Of a DNA stretch of 64,000 nt, positions 43,945-52,513 are shown one piece after another. The translations under genes were made by a program, and so were the position numbers. The DNA is from Selaginella moellendorffii (Eukaryota; Streptophyta; Lycopodiopsida; Selaginellales; Selaginellaceae): the NCBI RefSeq assembly GCF_000143415.4, contig NW_003314367.1:152598-216597 (forward strand), read 5' to 3'. Position 1 is the stretch's first letter, and each line of letters opens with the position of its first letter. The notes under the pieces were generated by a model, which did no database searches, had not been told where the DNA came from, and saw only the letters and a list, made by a program, of their open reading frames with translations.

Positions 43945-44484
43945 ACCAGATAGAGCCTTGTAGAACAGTCGTTCATTGCTTGACTGTGGGCTGAAGCTGC
44001 CTCAGCTTGCAGGGCATCTCGCATCATCATCGCATCAGCCCTCACCACTCCATGCAAGGCACCAAAATCCTGTATCACTGCAGTAGTTGCACTTGCAGAA
44101 GCAAGACTGTGCAGTAGCTATTACTAGCATCAAGCAGGATTGCACATCATGCACACTACTCGCACATCATGCTTGACGCTGGCAATAGCTACTCCCAAAT
44201 CATGCTTGAGGCTGGAAAAATCCTGCTTCAGGTTGGTAGTAGCTGCTATGAAGTCCTGTTTGAGGATGGAGGTAGCTACTCCAAAGTTCTAGTTAAGCCT
44301 GAAAAGGTCCTCCTTGAGAGCTCTATGGAGAGCTTGCAGATCCTCCTTCACTACTCCCCTGATTGAAGAAGCCATGGTGATGACGCTCTTGGTGATGACG
44401 GTAATGAGCGGCAATGCAAACTACCGTAGTGAAAGTACAAACACCCATGGTGATTGCCACAATCACACTCACGTTCACATCCAT
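43945..44484 (-). pseudogene. Decayed copy of the small membrane / 11-residue-repeat gene
   Basis: ATG 44482-44484 opens DVNVSVIVAITMGVCTFTTV, homologous to the transmembrane start of the intact copies. A frameshift follows. In the next frame the 11-residue repeats are readable (KEDLQALHRALKEDL, LKQDFIAATTNLKQDF, SVKHDVRVV) but are interrupted by stop codons. The 3' part reads DCSTRLYLVSICEF at a donor placed as in the intact copies. Confidence 0.7.
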
Positions 44485-44768
44485 TCTGATGGGCACAAAA
44501 CCAGAATAATCAAAACCACCTGCTCACCTGAGCGGAGCTGGAGCGCTAGGGTTGCTGGAGCTGAAAATGAGACCTTGCCTGGCGCTCTGGAAGGCAATGC
44601 AGCTGCAAAGGACGAATAAACGAAATCAGCAAGGGGGAGAACATTGCATCAAAAGATGTAATTATCTCTGCTTGAAACCCTTTTAGGGCAACGCCGACTA
44701 TTAGCAGCATTTCTCCCTGAAAAATCCTATCAAGCCCACTCAAAGAAACGCGATTTTTTTATTTGCAG

Positions 44769-45760
44769 GTAGACGAGCAGCAGGTACGTGGGTGCAACGC
44801 AACCAAAGAGTCGGAGCTCCACGAGATTGGGACAAGGAATCCAAACCCGCCCTCGGTCGCTCTGCGGCAAAAGAACGCACTAGCTTGGATCGCTTTGATC
44901 GACGTGCCTTCTTCACGCTTGTGGTGGACAGGTTGCGCAGCGACCTTCCAGCGGCCGTGACGAAGTCCGCCAGTACCTCGTCACTGAAAAGGAAACAAAA
45001 CTTGTGGAAGTAAGAAAAGGCAGCAAAGATTCACCTGAAGTCAAACGATGGTGTCCCAGTGCTCGAGATATTGAGCTCTTCCAGTGTCGGCCCCCTAGCC
45101 ACCATGAGCTCACTTAGCAATTTGTCGGTTCACGCTCGCGAGACCGCTGCAGCAATTGGTCGGAGAGTGCTCGGCCACAGAGCCCGAGCTCCAAAGCCTG
45201 AAAAAAAAAAAGTTATACATTGTAAACGGAGAGAGAGAGAGAGAGAGCAACCTGGACTCCATCGAGGGGAGAGTTTTCCATCAACTCCTGGGATGAAGAT
45301 CCGCGTGAGAGGTCCTGCCAGGATTATCTGCACTGCCTTGGGACAAGCTCGTATAGCTTGGACGTAATGCACGGCTTTAAAGCCTCCCGCACCCCTTCCA
45401 AGGACTCGACGTGATCGATCTTCTGGCAGAAAAGCTCGATTAGCAGCTTATACCACGCGAAGAAAGTGTGAGAATTCTTGCAAGCTTTGCTCGTCCTGAC
45501 TATGGAAGCTTACCAGTCATAGTCGTTCTTCTCCGGCTCCAAGCCTAGCAGATCGTTAGGGCTCTTCTGCTGCAGTCGCGGAGCACAGATTGACGGCGAG
45601 GCTGGTGGAGCCGCCACCTCCAAAGATCATCGAGTGGCGTGCGCTTCCTTGTTGTCGGCGCTGTAGTCATAGAACGCGCCCTGTGCCGAGCGCGGCCTCC
45701 GATCCGGATTCCACCGCCTTACGTTTCCTACGCATCGCTCTCCTGCGCGGTCGCAAGAAC
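44769..45760 (-). pseudogene. RAD7-like remnant (block A copy 2)
   Basis: Nucleotide match to the intact RAD7-like gene in the same orientation and order: 44769-44960 corresponds to about 39125-39440, 45040-45470 to about 39690-40430, and 45530-45760 to about 40480-40930. Many 5-100 bp pieces are missing, for example the ggagtccgcc segment after GATTGGGACA. The copy at 56470-57090 lacks the same segment. No reading frame survives. Confidence 0.85.
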
Positions 45761-46082
45761 CCTAAAATATCGGGAGACGTCGGGTGTTCGATCCTCGGTC
45801 ACGAGGTTACGTACCATGGGCCACTTGTCCGCTTTCTGTTCGTACAGTGGTGTGACCGGATTGGCCGCGCGAATCCATGCTGCTGCGTGGATTCTCGGTG
45901 TAGAGCGGGGCGCTGTTTCTTCCTCCGCGGGCGCACCACGATCACGATCTCTTACCTGATAATGGGCTTCCGGATCGAGGAGTCCAGGCACGGCGCGCCT
46001 TCGAAAGGATGGCGCTCCATCTCCTCGACTTCTAGCGTTACTCGATCCTTGGCAGCTCTCTTCGCTGCAAAAATGGTAAAGC
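45760..46082 (-). pseudogene. Remnant of the unrecognised block A gene
   Basis: Segments such as GGTTACGTACCATGGGCCAC, CGTACAGTGGTGTGACCGGA and CTTCCGGATCGAGGAGTCCA match 41025-41720 of the intact copy with large gaps. The right end matches TTACTCGATCCTTGGCAGCT of 41821-41850, then passes into block B at about 46083. Confidence 0.75.
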
Positions 46083-46147
46083 CTGACGCTCACGACGTGT
46101 TTGATAGTGTTAAATAGCGTTCACTTGGAACATCATGATCCGTGCAT
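46083..46147 (+). other. Small inverted segment at the block A / block B junction
   Basis: GACGTGTTTGATAGTGTTAA and TTCACTTGGAACATCATGAT here are the reverse complement of the PPR gene at about 59751-59815. The flanking sequence from 46148 onwards (GGCAAACTCCCGCATTTCCC) is in the same orientation as the PPR locus. About 65 bp have therefore been inverted in this copy. Confidence 0.8.
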
Positions 46148-46355
46148 ATACAGGCAAACTCCCGCATTTCCCGTACATCTGAACGAGCAGATTGCAGAGG
46201 ACTGTGTTGTTTGTTTGCCAGGACGCATGGATCTCTCTGTGAAGTTGTTTCCCTCTGGCTAAGTCTCTGGTAAGAGCGCAGGATTTCAGCAGCGAGACGT
46301 ACAGAGCTGGGCTGATGGTGGTGCTAGAAACGCACATCTCTGTCAACTGAATCAT
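46148..46355 (-). pseudogene. 5' fragment of PPR gene (block B copy 1)
   Basis: Reads IQLTEMCVSSTTISPALYVS through LLVQMYGKCGSLP, identical in sense to the start of the PPR gene at 60019. It then runs into the inverted segment and stops. Only the first two PPR units remain. Confidence 0.85.
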
Positions 46356-46462
46356 CGATCTTATACAGCGCTAGCCTACAGCTTCTATCTAAACTGGTTT
46401 TGCGACTTCCATATCAACAATCCGGCTTGTTTCGTCGGTGCTCGTCTTCTTCTTCGGTTTCT

Positions 46463-47054
46463 TCATCTCATGTAGACGGACAAGTAGGCAATGCTGAGCA
46501 GCAAAGTGACGAGTGTAAAAGCAGCACCGACAACACTCACGCCTTGCAGAACAGTGCTGCAACCAGATTCTTCAAACCTTTCCACTTGATAACTGCTGAG
46601 GCTGGCCGCCGTGTTCAAGAAGAGCTCAGCGATCACGAAAGAGATCCTGCCAAGTTGATCTTTTAAATAAATGATTTTTTATTTTTTATTTTTTTGCTGA
46701 AAATACCAGGAAAGAGTGAGGAGGATAATTGCAGCGATCTTGCATCCGCGTCGATGAAGCGACGAAGAACAGCAAGTGCATTTTGTGGCGGCTGTGGCGG
46801 TGATTTGGCCGAGAAGCAAACACACGGCAGCTCCGATAGCTAATCCGCTTGCTACCCCTCCTCTCTTGGGAGTGCATCTGATTCTGGTGTGATCAGATGA
46901 AATCTCGTCTTGAATGGTTTCCTACAGCCAATTCAAGGGCGAAGTGAAGGCGGCTTACGTGATAACTTGTGGAGGAAGAACCGACTGAAAGGCCGAACGC
47001 GAGGAGATCCAACGCTAATGTAAATGCAGCAGCGGGATAAAGACATAACCTCAT
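46463..47054 (-). CDS. DUF1218-family membrane protein, copy 1 (C-terminus truncated)
   Basis: Three exons (46959-47054, 46707-46921, 46463-46646) with the same phases as the paralogue at 60053-60741; 164 residues. Reads MRLCLYPAAAFTLALDLLAF, GAAVCLLLGQITATAATKCT, IAAIILLTLSWISFVIAE and FTLVTLLLSIAYLSVYMR, a four-helix DUF1218 layout. A 4 bp deletion after SVYM shifts the frame and ends the protein one codon later, losing the Lys-rich 26-residue tail present in copy 2. Splice sites are intact, so it may still be expressed. DUF1218 proteins (e.g. Modifying Wall Lignin) sit in the ER or plasma membrane; the role here is unknown. Confidence 0.78.
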
Positions 47055-47372
47055 TGGATCTTGCAACTGGGAATGAATCAATTGAAGCAGAAGCAGACAT
47101 TGTCGGTGAAGTTAATTAGTAATTAACAAAATGTTTGCAATGAACATTAAGTAAAACCTATTCTATGAAAATAGTCAACTCTATGTTTTGTTACATTCCA
47201 CTGAGGAATGCTGTCACAAAGAGTGGCGGTCAAGCTATGTTTCCTCGAGTGCAGTTTGCCGAGCGTATGGGGAATTCTAATCGGTACATAATATTCTTTT
47301 CCATACAAAGAATATTCTGGTGCGTATTGTGTCAAGTTTAAGGATTTTATAAAAAAATAATTATTATTTTGT

Positions 47373-47376
<4 letters not shown>
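47055..47376. other. Upstream region of DUF1218 copy 1, with a short hairpin
   Basis: AT-rich, nearly identical to 60742-61040. It contains AATATTCTTTTCCATACAAA followed by GAATATT, a short perfect inverted repeat at about 47289-47318, present in both copies. Confidence 0.5.

Positions 47377-47437
<61 letters not shown>
47377..47437. repeat. (AT)n microsatellite, copy 1
   Basis: About 60 bp of uninterrupted AT repeat. The corresponding tract in the second block B copy is 61191-61306, about twice as long. Confidence 0.95.
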
Positions 47438-47440
<3 letters not shown>

Positions 47441-48170
47441 CTAAATATAAACTATAATATAAACATAACTCTTCTCAATTTGTTTCATGAAGACTTGTTT
47501 CCACCAGTCAGTGCCTCATCGTCAATGAATGCATTGTTATACAGTGACGTGAGCGAATTTGTCTCTCGTAAACTTTGAACTCTTCAACTATTTTCGCTGC
47601 TATCTGGTAACAAACAATAGTATACCATGGGAACTGGAAAGCTTCTGGCTCGTCAAGGAGTGTAGCATGTGTTCAGGATGTCCTTGTTCTTTGCAACCTT
47701 GGAGTAGGGGGAACCGAAAATACACATGTCAACGATGCTTTCCTGAAAAAACGAACATTAAAAAGTACCAATTTCGAAAGTACCTTTCCAGGAGTCCTGG
47801 CACATCAGCGATTTGTGTTGGCCGCTACTTAACTCAACACAGAGTTTGTTTTACCTCTTAGAGCCTCTGCTCTCGAGTCCTAGTCCCGCCACATCAGCGT
47901 GTCCTGCCATATCAGCGAGTCCCACCACGTTAGCGAGTCCTGCCACATCAACGATTTTAGCTGGTCGCCACTTAACTCAGAATAACCTTTCTAAAAATAC
48001 GGTATCCCCAGGCCGGCAAATCCACCACGTAGCCAGCTCTGTCTAGTATCCCGAAAGCAGGGTTCACCAAGTTCTTCAGTAAAGCATCCGAGAACTCCGT
48101 ATACTGATCAACCAGCAACGCATCTAGTAGGCAAATCGATGATGAGAAGATCAACAGCTCCCTGGACACA
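47438..48170. repeat. Duplicated non-coding region with an 18 bp minisatellite
   Basis: The right part corresponds to about 61306-61920. At 47873-47955 an imperfect unit of about 18 bp (CGAGTCCTGCCACATCAG consensus) is repeated about four times. The second copy has about five units at 61634-61726. No gene motif is recognised in either strand. Confidence 0.7.
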
Positions 48171-48914
48171 TTTCGGTAGAGACTTTGCACAAAAAAGTGA
48201 ACAGTTCAACTTGACCTGTGACTGACAATCCAATCCTTCAGTCCTGGCGGAAAAGGTCTCCCAGCTTTGAAGTACTACTGGACTGCAAGGTTTCCTGAAT
48301 CTGCATGACTGATTTCCAAACTCCCGTTTCCGTTCTATGGCATCGGCATCCTCAACATATCACCTTCTTCCGATCTGGTGACGGGGCTGAAGAAAAAGCC
48401 TGGCCCTTGCTGCCCTTGGTGGCCGATCTTGCTGACTTGATATCCATCTTCACCTGGAGCTTCCTCACAGCACTCTCGTTCTTCCACAATAGCTCTCACC
48501 GATAATCCTTGTGTATCTTGTAGCTGGCCATCTCCCATTCCGGACAGCCACTGGGAAGGAAACCCAGCCAGAAAGGACAGTACTACACTTCAAAATCGCT
48601 AATGTCACACATGAGCCTGCTCCACATGTTGCGACATCCATCTACTCTTCGAAATTTTCAGGGAGTGCATCATTTTTCCATTTGAAAAACCATAAATAGA
48701 TAAATATAAATAAAGAAACCAATTAAAGACTTGCCTGAATGTCATTCTTTTCGAACTCAAATAACTGAGAATGTAAAATTGTTGCACTTAACTCCTTGTT
48801 CTCACGCATGCTCTGGTACATATCTAGCTCGTGCATCTTCATATACCAGGCCATAAACTCGTATACTGCTTGCCTGTTCGACCTGCAAATGCCATTCCCA
48901 TTAGCTTTTTTCAC
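48170..48914 (-). other. Unrecognised ORF-bearing segment, block B copy 1
   Basis: Minus-strand segments read SVRAIVEERECCEEAPGEDG followed by QVSKIGHQGQQGPGFFFSP, and separately EFMAWYMKMHELDMYQSM flanked by acceptor- and donor-like sites. The matching segment at 61977-62640 stays open longer (MQIQETLQSSSTSKLGPF, PGLKELEDWIVSHR). This copy is frameshifted after LRMPMP. I do not recognise the protein; conservation between copies may simply reflect recent duplication. Confidence 0.35.
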
Positions 48915-49950
48915 AACTTGCTAAGGAGGTCTAAGACCTCCCAACCAAGAGTTCCTTTGCATTTGGTACTTCTTCACCCACCGAGGTCGCTCCTATGAAG
49001 ATAGATAACAATTAAGTAATATATCAACGAAGCAAAAGAGGACTTCATCCACCTCTATGCTAAGTCCCATTACTCTTTCAATGGCAACAAATTTCATTTT
49101 GTCATATTTAAACTTTTATTACACAAGTTCCAATAAACCAGATAGAAACCAGATACCAGGCAGAATAGACTCAGCTTAATTCGCATTGCAAGGTTTCCTT
49201 TGTTCCTTTGGCACTAAGTGGTTAGTAGTGTCAGCGCTCTCCACTCTCAATAGGGTACTAAAACAACTGGTACTCCACCCGCCACGTTCGCCCATTATGT
49301 CAACCGACATTGCCAAAAGACATACCATCTTGTTTCACTCGACCCTCTCCAAGTGAAATTACACTCTTTGATGAAAACCACCTAATAGAGTTTCATTTGC
49401 CTTCAGTGACTTGCATATTCACTAGCGTTCGGTTAGTTATTTCCCCCACAAGCCACTAATCCTAGATAATCAAAAAACTTCGACAACCAGAAATCCACAT
49501 CTCTCACAGGGACAAGTTCTATCCAAACATGAGGTGGTTTCACTCCACCAAGCCTTTCGGTTATGCCTGCATTTCAACACTTCCACAATCTAATAACTTC
49601 AGTTCCATATCTGAGCATTGTGGAGCTCATACACTAAAGGTTATCTGGTTCACCCAGAGCCTTTACAAGCCTACCAATAACCAAGAATTTCCAAAACCAC
49701 ATTACAGGTTTTCAAGCTCTTCAAACTCTCTCTATCGGTAAACTAGTTCTCCAGAGTTTCAGTTAGGTTCTCTAGTTAGCCAGGAAGAAAAACTCTTCCT
49801 ACAGATTAGCATTCGTTTAGCTTACAACAACTTGCAGCCAGCAAGGAATCTGGATCTTCCAACATGTTTTGAGTTGGTTCATCTGTTTGAAAATAAACTA
49901 AAGAAAAGTAAAACAGTCAACTAGTCTCTCTGATACCAAATGTCACGTGG
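48915..49950 (-). mobile_element. Possible retroelement leader with tRNA-Met primer-binding site, block B copy 1
   Basis: Read on the minus strand, TTTGGTATCAGAGAGAC at about 49927-49943 contains TGGTATCAGAG, the usual primer-binding site of plant LTR retrotransposons (initiator tRNA-Met). It follows TGACA, which would be the end of a 5' LTR. No gag or pol motif is readable beyond it, and no second LTR was found. The plus-strand open frame 49529-49741 is shared with 63241-63453 but has no known domain. Element identity is inferred from the primer site only. Confidence 0.4.
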
Positions 49951-50089
49951 ACCCATTTTTGGTACCACGTGTTGCGGCTGCCCTCTCAAGCAGCCTCGAC
50001 CCACGTTCTGACTTGAACTTTCGAGCTCAGATTATTAACCGCGCGGATGTAACGGGCGACTTTAGGTTTAACACATTTTAGGGTTTGGC

Positions 50090-51178
50090 GGCTATGGGGA
50101 GCTGAAGAAATCACACAACGACGACGAGGGTTTCTTTGATAGGCACAAAGAGATGACTGATCTGCTCACACAGATTGAGGGAGGCCTCAACCGCATCGCT
50201 GTAGTGATAGGCCCCAACAATTCAGGCAAGTCCGCTCTGCTCAAGCAGCTCAGGAAGATGTGGGATGCCAGCCCTCTTCTGAGCTGGAGCCCTCTTCTGC
50301 AGGAGGAGCCCTCTTCTCATGCTCCTCCTGGGAGCAGGAGAGCTCCCAGGAGCTCTCTTGAGAGCTCCTGGGAGAAAGAGCTCCTGGGAGCTCTCTCTCC
50401 CCCAAGAGAGAGAGAGAGAGAGAGTGAGAGAGAGCGAAAGAGAGTGAGCTAAAGGGTAGTTGCCACTAATCTCACATGCTCTTTGTTCTAACTACGAATC
50501 AGGAGTTGTGACATTTGTTGTTATGTGTTTGGCGACGAGGTTTGACAGGAATGCATTGGTGTTCTTTTCACCAAAATGCGAACGCCATGAAAAAAACGTT
50601 CAACAGTGGAAGTCAATTGATGTGGGGCGCTTTGGTGAAAATAATGCCAAAGCATTCCTGTCAAGCTTCGTCACCAAACGCATAATAGTAAATGCCACAG
50701 CTCCCGACTCGTGGTCAGAGCAGAGGGTGTATGAAATTTGTGGCAGCTGCCCTTTGACATTTGAGAACTGTGTGATTGATGTGTTCAGGCAAGAAAGCAA
50801 CATGGAGGTGGTTCTTGAAGACATGGTGGTGGCAAAGCTGCCCATGATTCTCCTAGGACTGGAGCATGGTCATGGCTGGGAAGAGGCTAACTTCAGGGAG
50901 GTGATGAAGCTCATTGTGGCGCATGGTGTAGTTGGGCTGTCGAAGATTTGCCACCGTATCTTCAAGTCAGACATCTCAGAGTGCTGGCGGCAGATCGAAG
51001 CAATGCTCTCCTTCAATGTGATACATGTTCATGCGAGGGGACTGGTTTGTGATGATCTTTGAGACTTTGACAGGGGGCCTGCCATGAACTATGATTTCGT
51101 CATGGCAAGGTCGCCTACCCACCATGTGGCTATGAAAATGTTTTGTGATGGTGTGTTTGACAAACCGGACAAATAGAA
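50090..51178 (+). pseudogene. P-loop ATPase pseudogene (block B copy 1)
   Basis: Opens with DDEGFFDRHKEMTDLLTQIE and Walker A VVIGPNNSGKSALLKQL (50195-50250). The proper start is lost: 15 bp of the copy-2 start region are missing, so the next in-frame ATG is 50153. A low-complexity GAGCTCCTGGGAG / GAGAGA tract (50285-50450) interrupts the frame and ends at a stop near 50450. The C-terminal part is open from about 50460 (DVGRFGENNAKAFLSSFVTK, YEICGSCPLTFENCVIDVFR, LEHGHGWEEANFREVMKLIV) to a TGA at about 51060. The same frame then continues DFDRGPAMNYDFVMARS to TAG at 51178. The layout suggests a STAND-like or Crinkler-associated ATPase; family not certain. An inverted duplication lies at 50475-50733. 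Confidence 0.7.
50475..50733. repeat. Inverted duplication able to form a long hairpin
   Basis: Arm 1 (50475-50580) is the reverse complement of arm 2 (50626-50733), separated by about 45 bp. By hand alignment about 18 of 92 aligned bases differ, nearly all transitions. Both arms contain TTTGACAGGAATGC / CTTGACAGGAATGC and end TTTTCACCAAA. Arm 2 is the coding orientation of the ATPase (KAFLSSFVTKRIIVNATAPD); arm 1 is its inverted copy. Confidence 0.85.
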
Positions 51179-51560
51179 ACTGATCATTATCCTTAATATT
51201 GATTAATATAGAAATGTGAATATCATATTAGTCCCTCATCAAAGCAACAAAGACAAACTTTTGCAAGCGATTTCAACTTTTGCATTTCCGTCACACAGCC
51301 TTGAGTTCCTTCTTGAAAGTCCGCAAGTTTGAGGAGTGAAATCAAAACAGCCAACTCCATTCGGAAATAAACTGTTACAGAGAATCCTTGAAAAGCGCAG
51401 AAATATCACATGTTCCTTTACCATACAAAGCAATTGAACCCATTGGCAGCTCCAAAGGGTCTCATCCACCTACAAGAAAGTACCAATTAGACACTGCCAG
51501 GCCACGTTCATGTCTATGTTCTTGCCCGGAAAAAGACTTACTATCAGAAGCTAACGACAT
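51179..51560. other. Non-coding spacer with block A fragments
   Basis: 51179-51400 shows nothing recognisable. 51410-51550 matches the region 43640-43760 and 55660-55810 (ATCCACCTACAAGAAAGTAC; CACGTTCATGTCTATGTTCT), so block A resumes here. Confidence 0.5.
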
Positions 51561-52100
51561 TTATTTCCGAAGATCCGAATCAGAAAAAAAATTCCTGAGA
51601 AAAAAAAAGAACAGTTCATCGTTTCTATGAATCACTGAACCAGCAGCAGCGCCACTTTGCGCTTTGGACACGACCTGATCAAGCCATCCAAACCCTGATC
51701 CAGTATTTTAAAAGCCGCACAAAATCTAGATCTGACAAATGCTTACCTGATAAAGGGATGTGGAACAGTCGACCATGACTTGGTTGTGGGCTGCTATAAC
51801 ATCCTCCTTCACTGCATCGTGAAGTGCCTGAAGGTCCTTCTTGATTGCAGCACACATAGCCGCAACATTCACTGCCCCAGCCAGGGAACCAAAGTCCTCC
51901 TTCAAGGCACCATGGATCTCATGCACATCCTCCCTCACTGCCACACGAATGCCAGAGGCCATCACCTGGAGATTCTCAGTCACGACTCCCATGCTTGCAC
52001 GCATGGCAGATGCCAACACCAGCACACAAGCTGTGGTCACGATGCATAGCACACTGATCGCAATGGTGTTAACAAGCACCATGGCAATCAAAAACTCCAT
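51561..52100 (-). CDS. Small membrane protein with 11-residue repeats, copy A3
   Basis: No known family recognised. Two exons (51747-52100 and 51561-51674), phase 0, 73 bp intron; 155 residues. One strong transmembrane helix at the N-terminus (MVLVNTIAISVLCIVTTACV, VLVLASAM). An amphipathic region follows, built of 11-residue units beginning K/R-E/K-D: REDVHEIHGAL, KEDFGSLAGAV, KKDLQALHDAV, KEDVIAAHNQV. The pattern suggests a membrane-anchored coiled coil or lipid-binding helix. The C-terminal exon is less similar to the other copies. The start at 52100 is the first ATG before the helix. Confidence 0.55.
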
Positions 52101-52513
52101 CGCCAGGCTTTGCAGCAATGAAATCAAGCTTTGATCAGGGTTTGCAGCAGCTATGCAAAACGCAAATGACGCTTACCAGAATTTCGAGCCACCCGCCCTA
52201 TCTTCACAAGAACCCTAAGCTAGCGGTCCCTTTTGAAATAAAGGCGATGTTACGTAACTGGCGTGGGCCGCCCTTCGTACACTGCTCTGGCGGGAACTCG
52301 AGTTCCTTGTCAGTGGTACGCGGCCTCGATGACAAGAGGAGGAGGAAGAGGAGAAGAATGGCGCCCCATCTCCTCGGCTTCCTTCTTCCTCATGGTTTTC
52401 CAGGTATGAGAGTGATCCTCGGAATAATCTCGTGTTTGACAATGTAGATGGATGTGTAAGGAAAATGTTTCTATTCTTCGTTAACTAAGACCTCGAGAAT
52501 TTTTTTACAAAGC
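52101..52513. other. Mosaic of block A 5' fragments
   Basis: 52200-52330 has pieces resembling the RAD7-like upstream region and the end of the unknown gene (AAGAACCCTAAGCTAGCGGT; GATGTTACGTAAC). 52320-52400 resembles 41755-41815. 52400-52500 resembles 42720-42920. The pieces are joined with most of the intervening sequence absent; no gene remains. Confidence 0.6.

Noticed and set aside
47873-47955. Repeated 18 bp units considered as a CRISPR array
   Set aside because: Units are contiguous and imperfect without spacers, in a plant nuclear context; it is a minisatellite.
48305-48699. Plus-strand open frames considered as genes
   Set aside because: No motif, no conservation of frame between the two block B copies, and opposed by a better-conserved minus-strand reading.
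50600-50845. Minus-strand 81-residue open frame resembling the plus-strand protein at 50475-50600
   Set aside because: The similarity comes from the inverted DNA duplication, not from a second gene.
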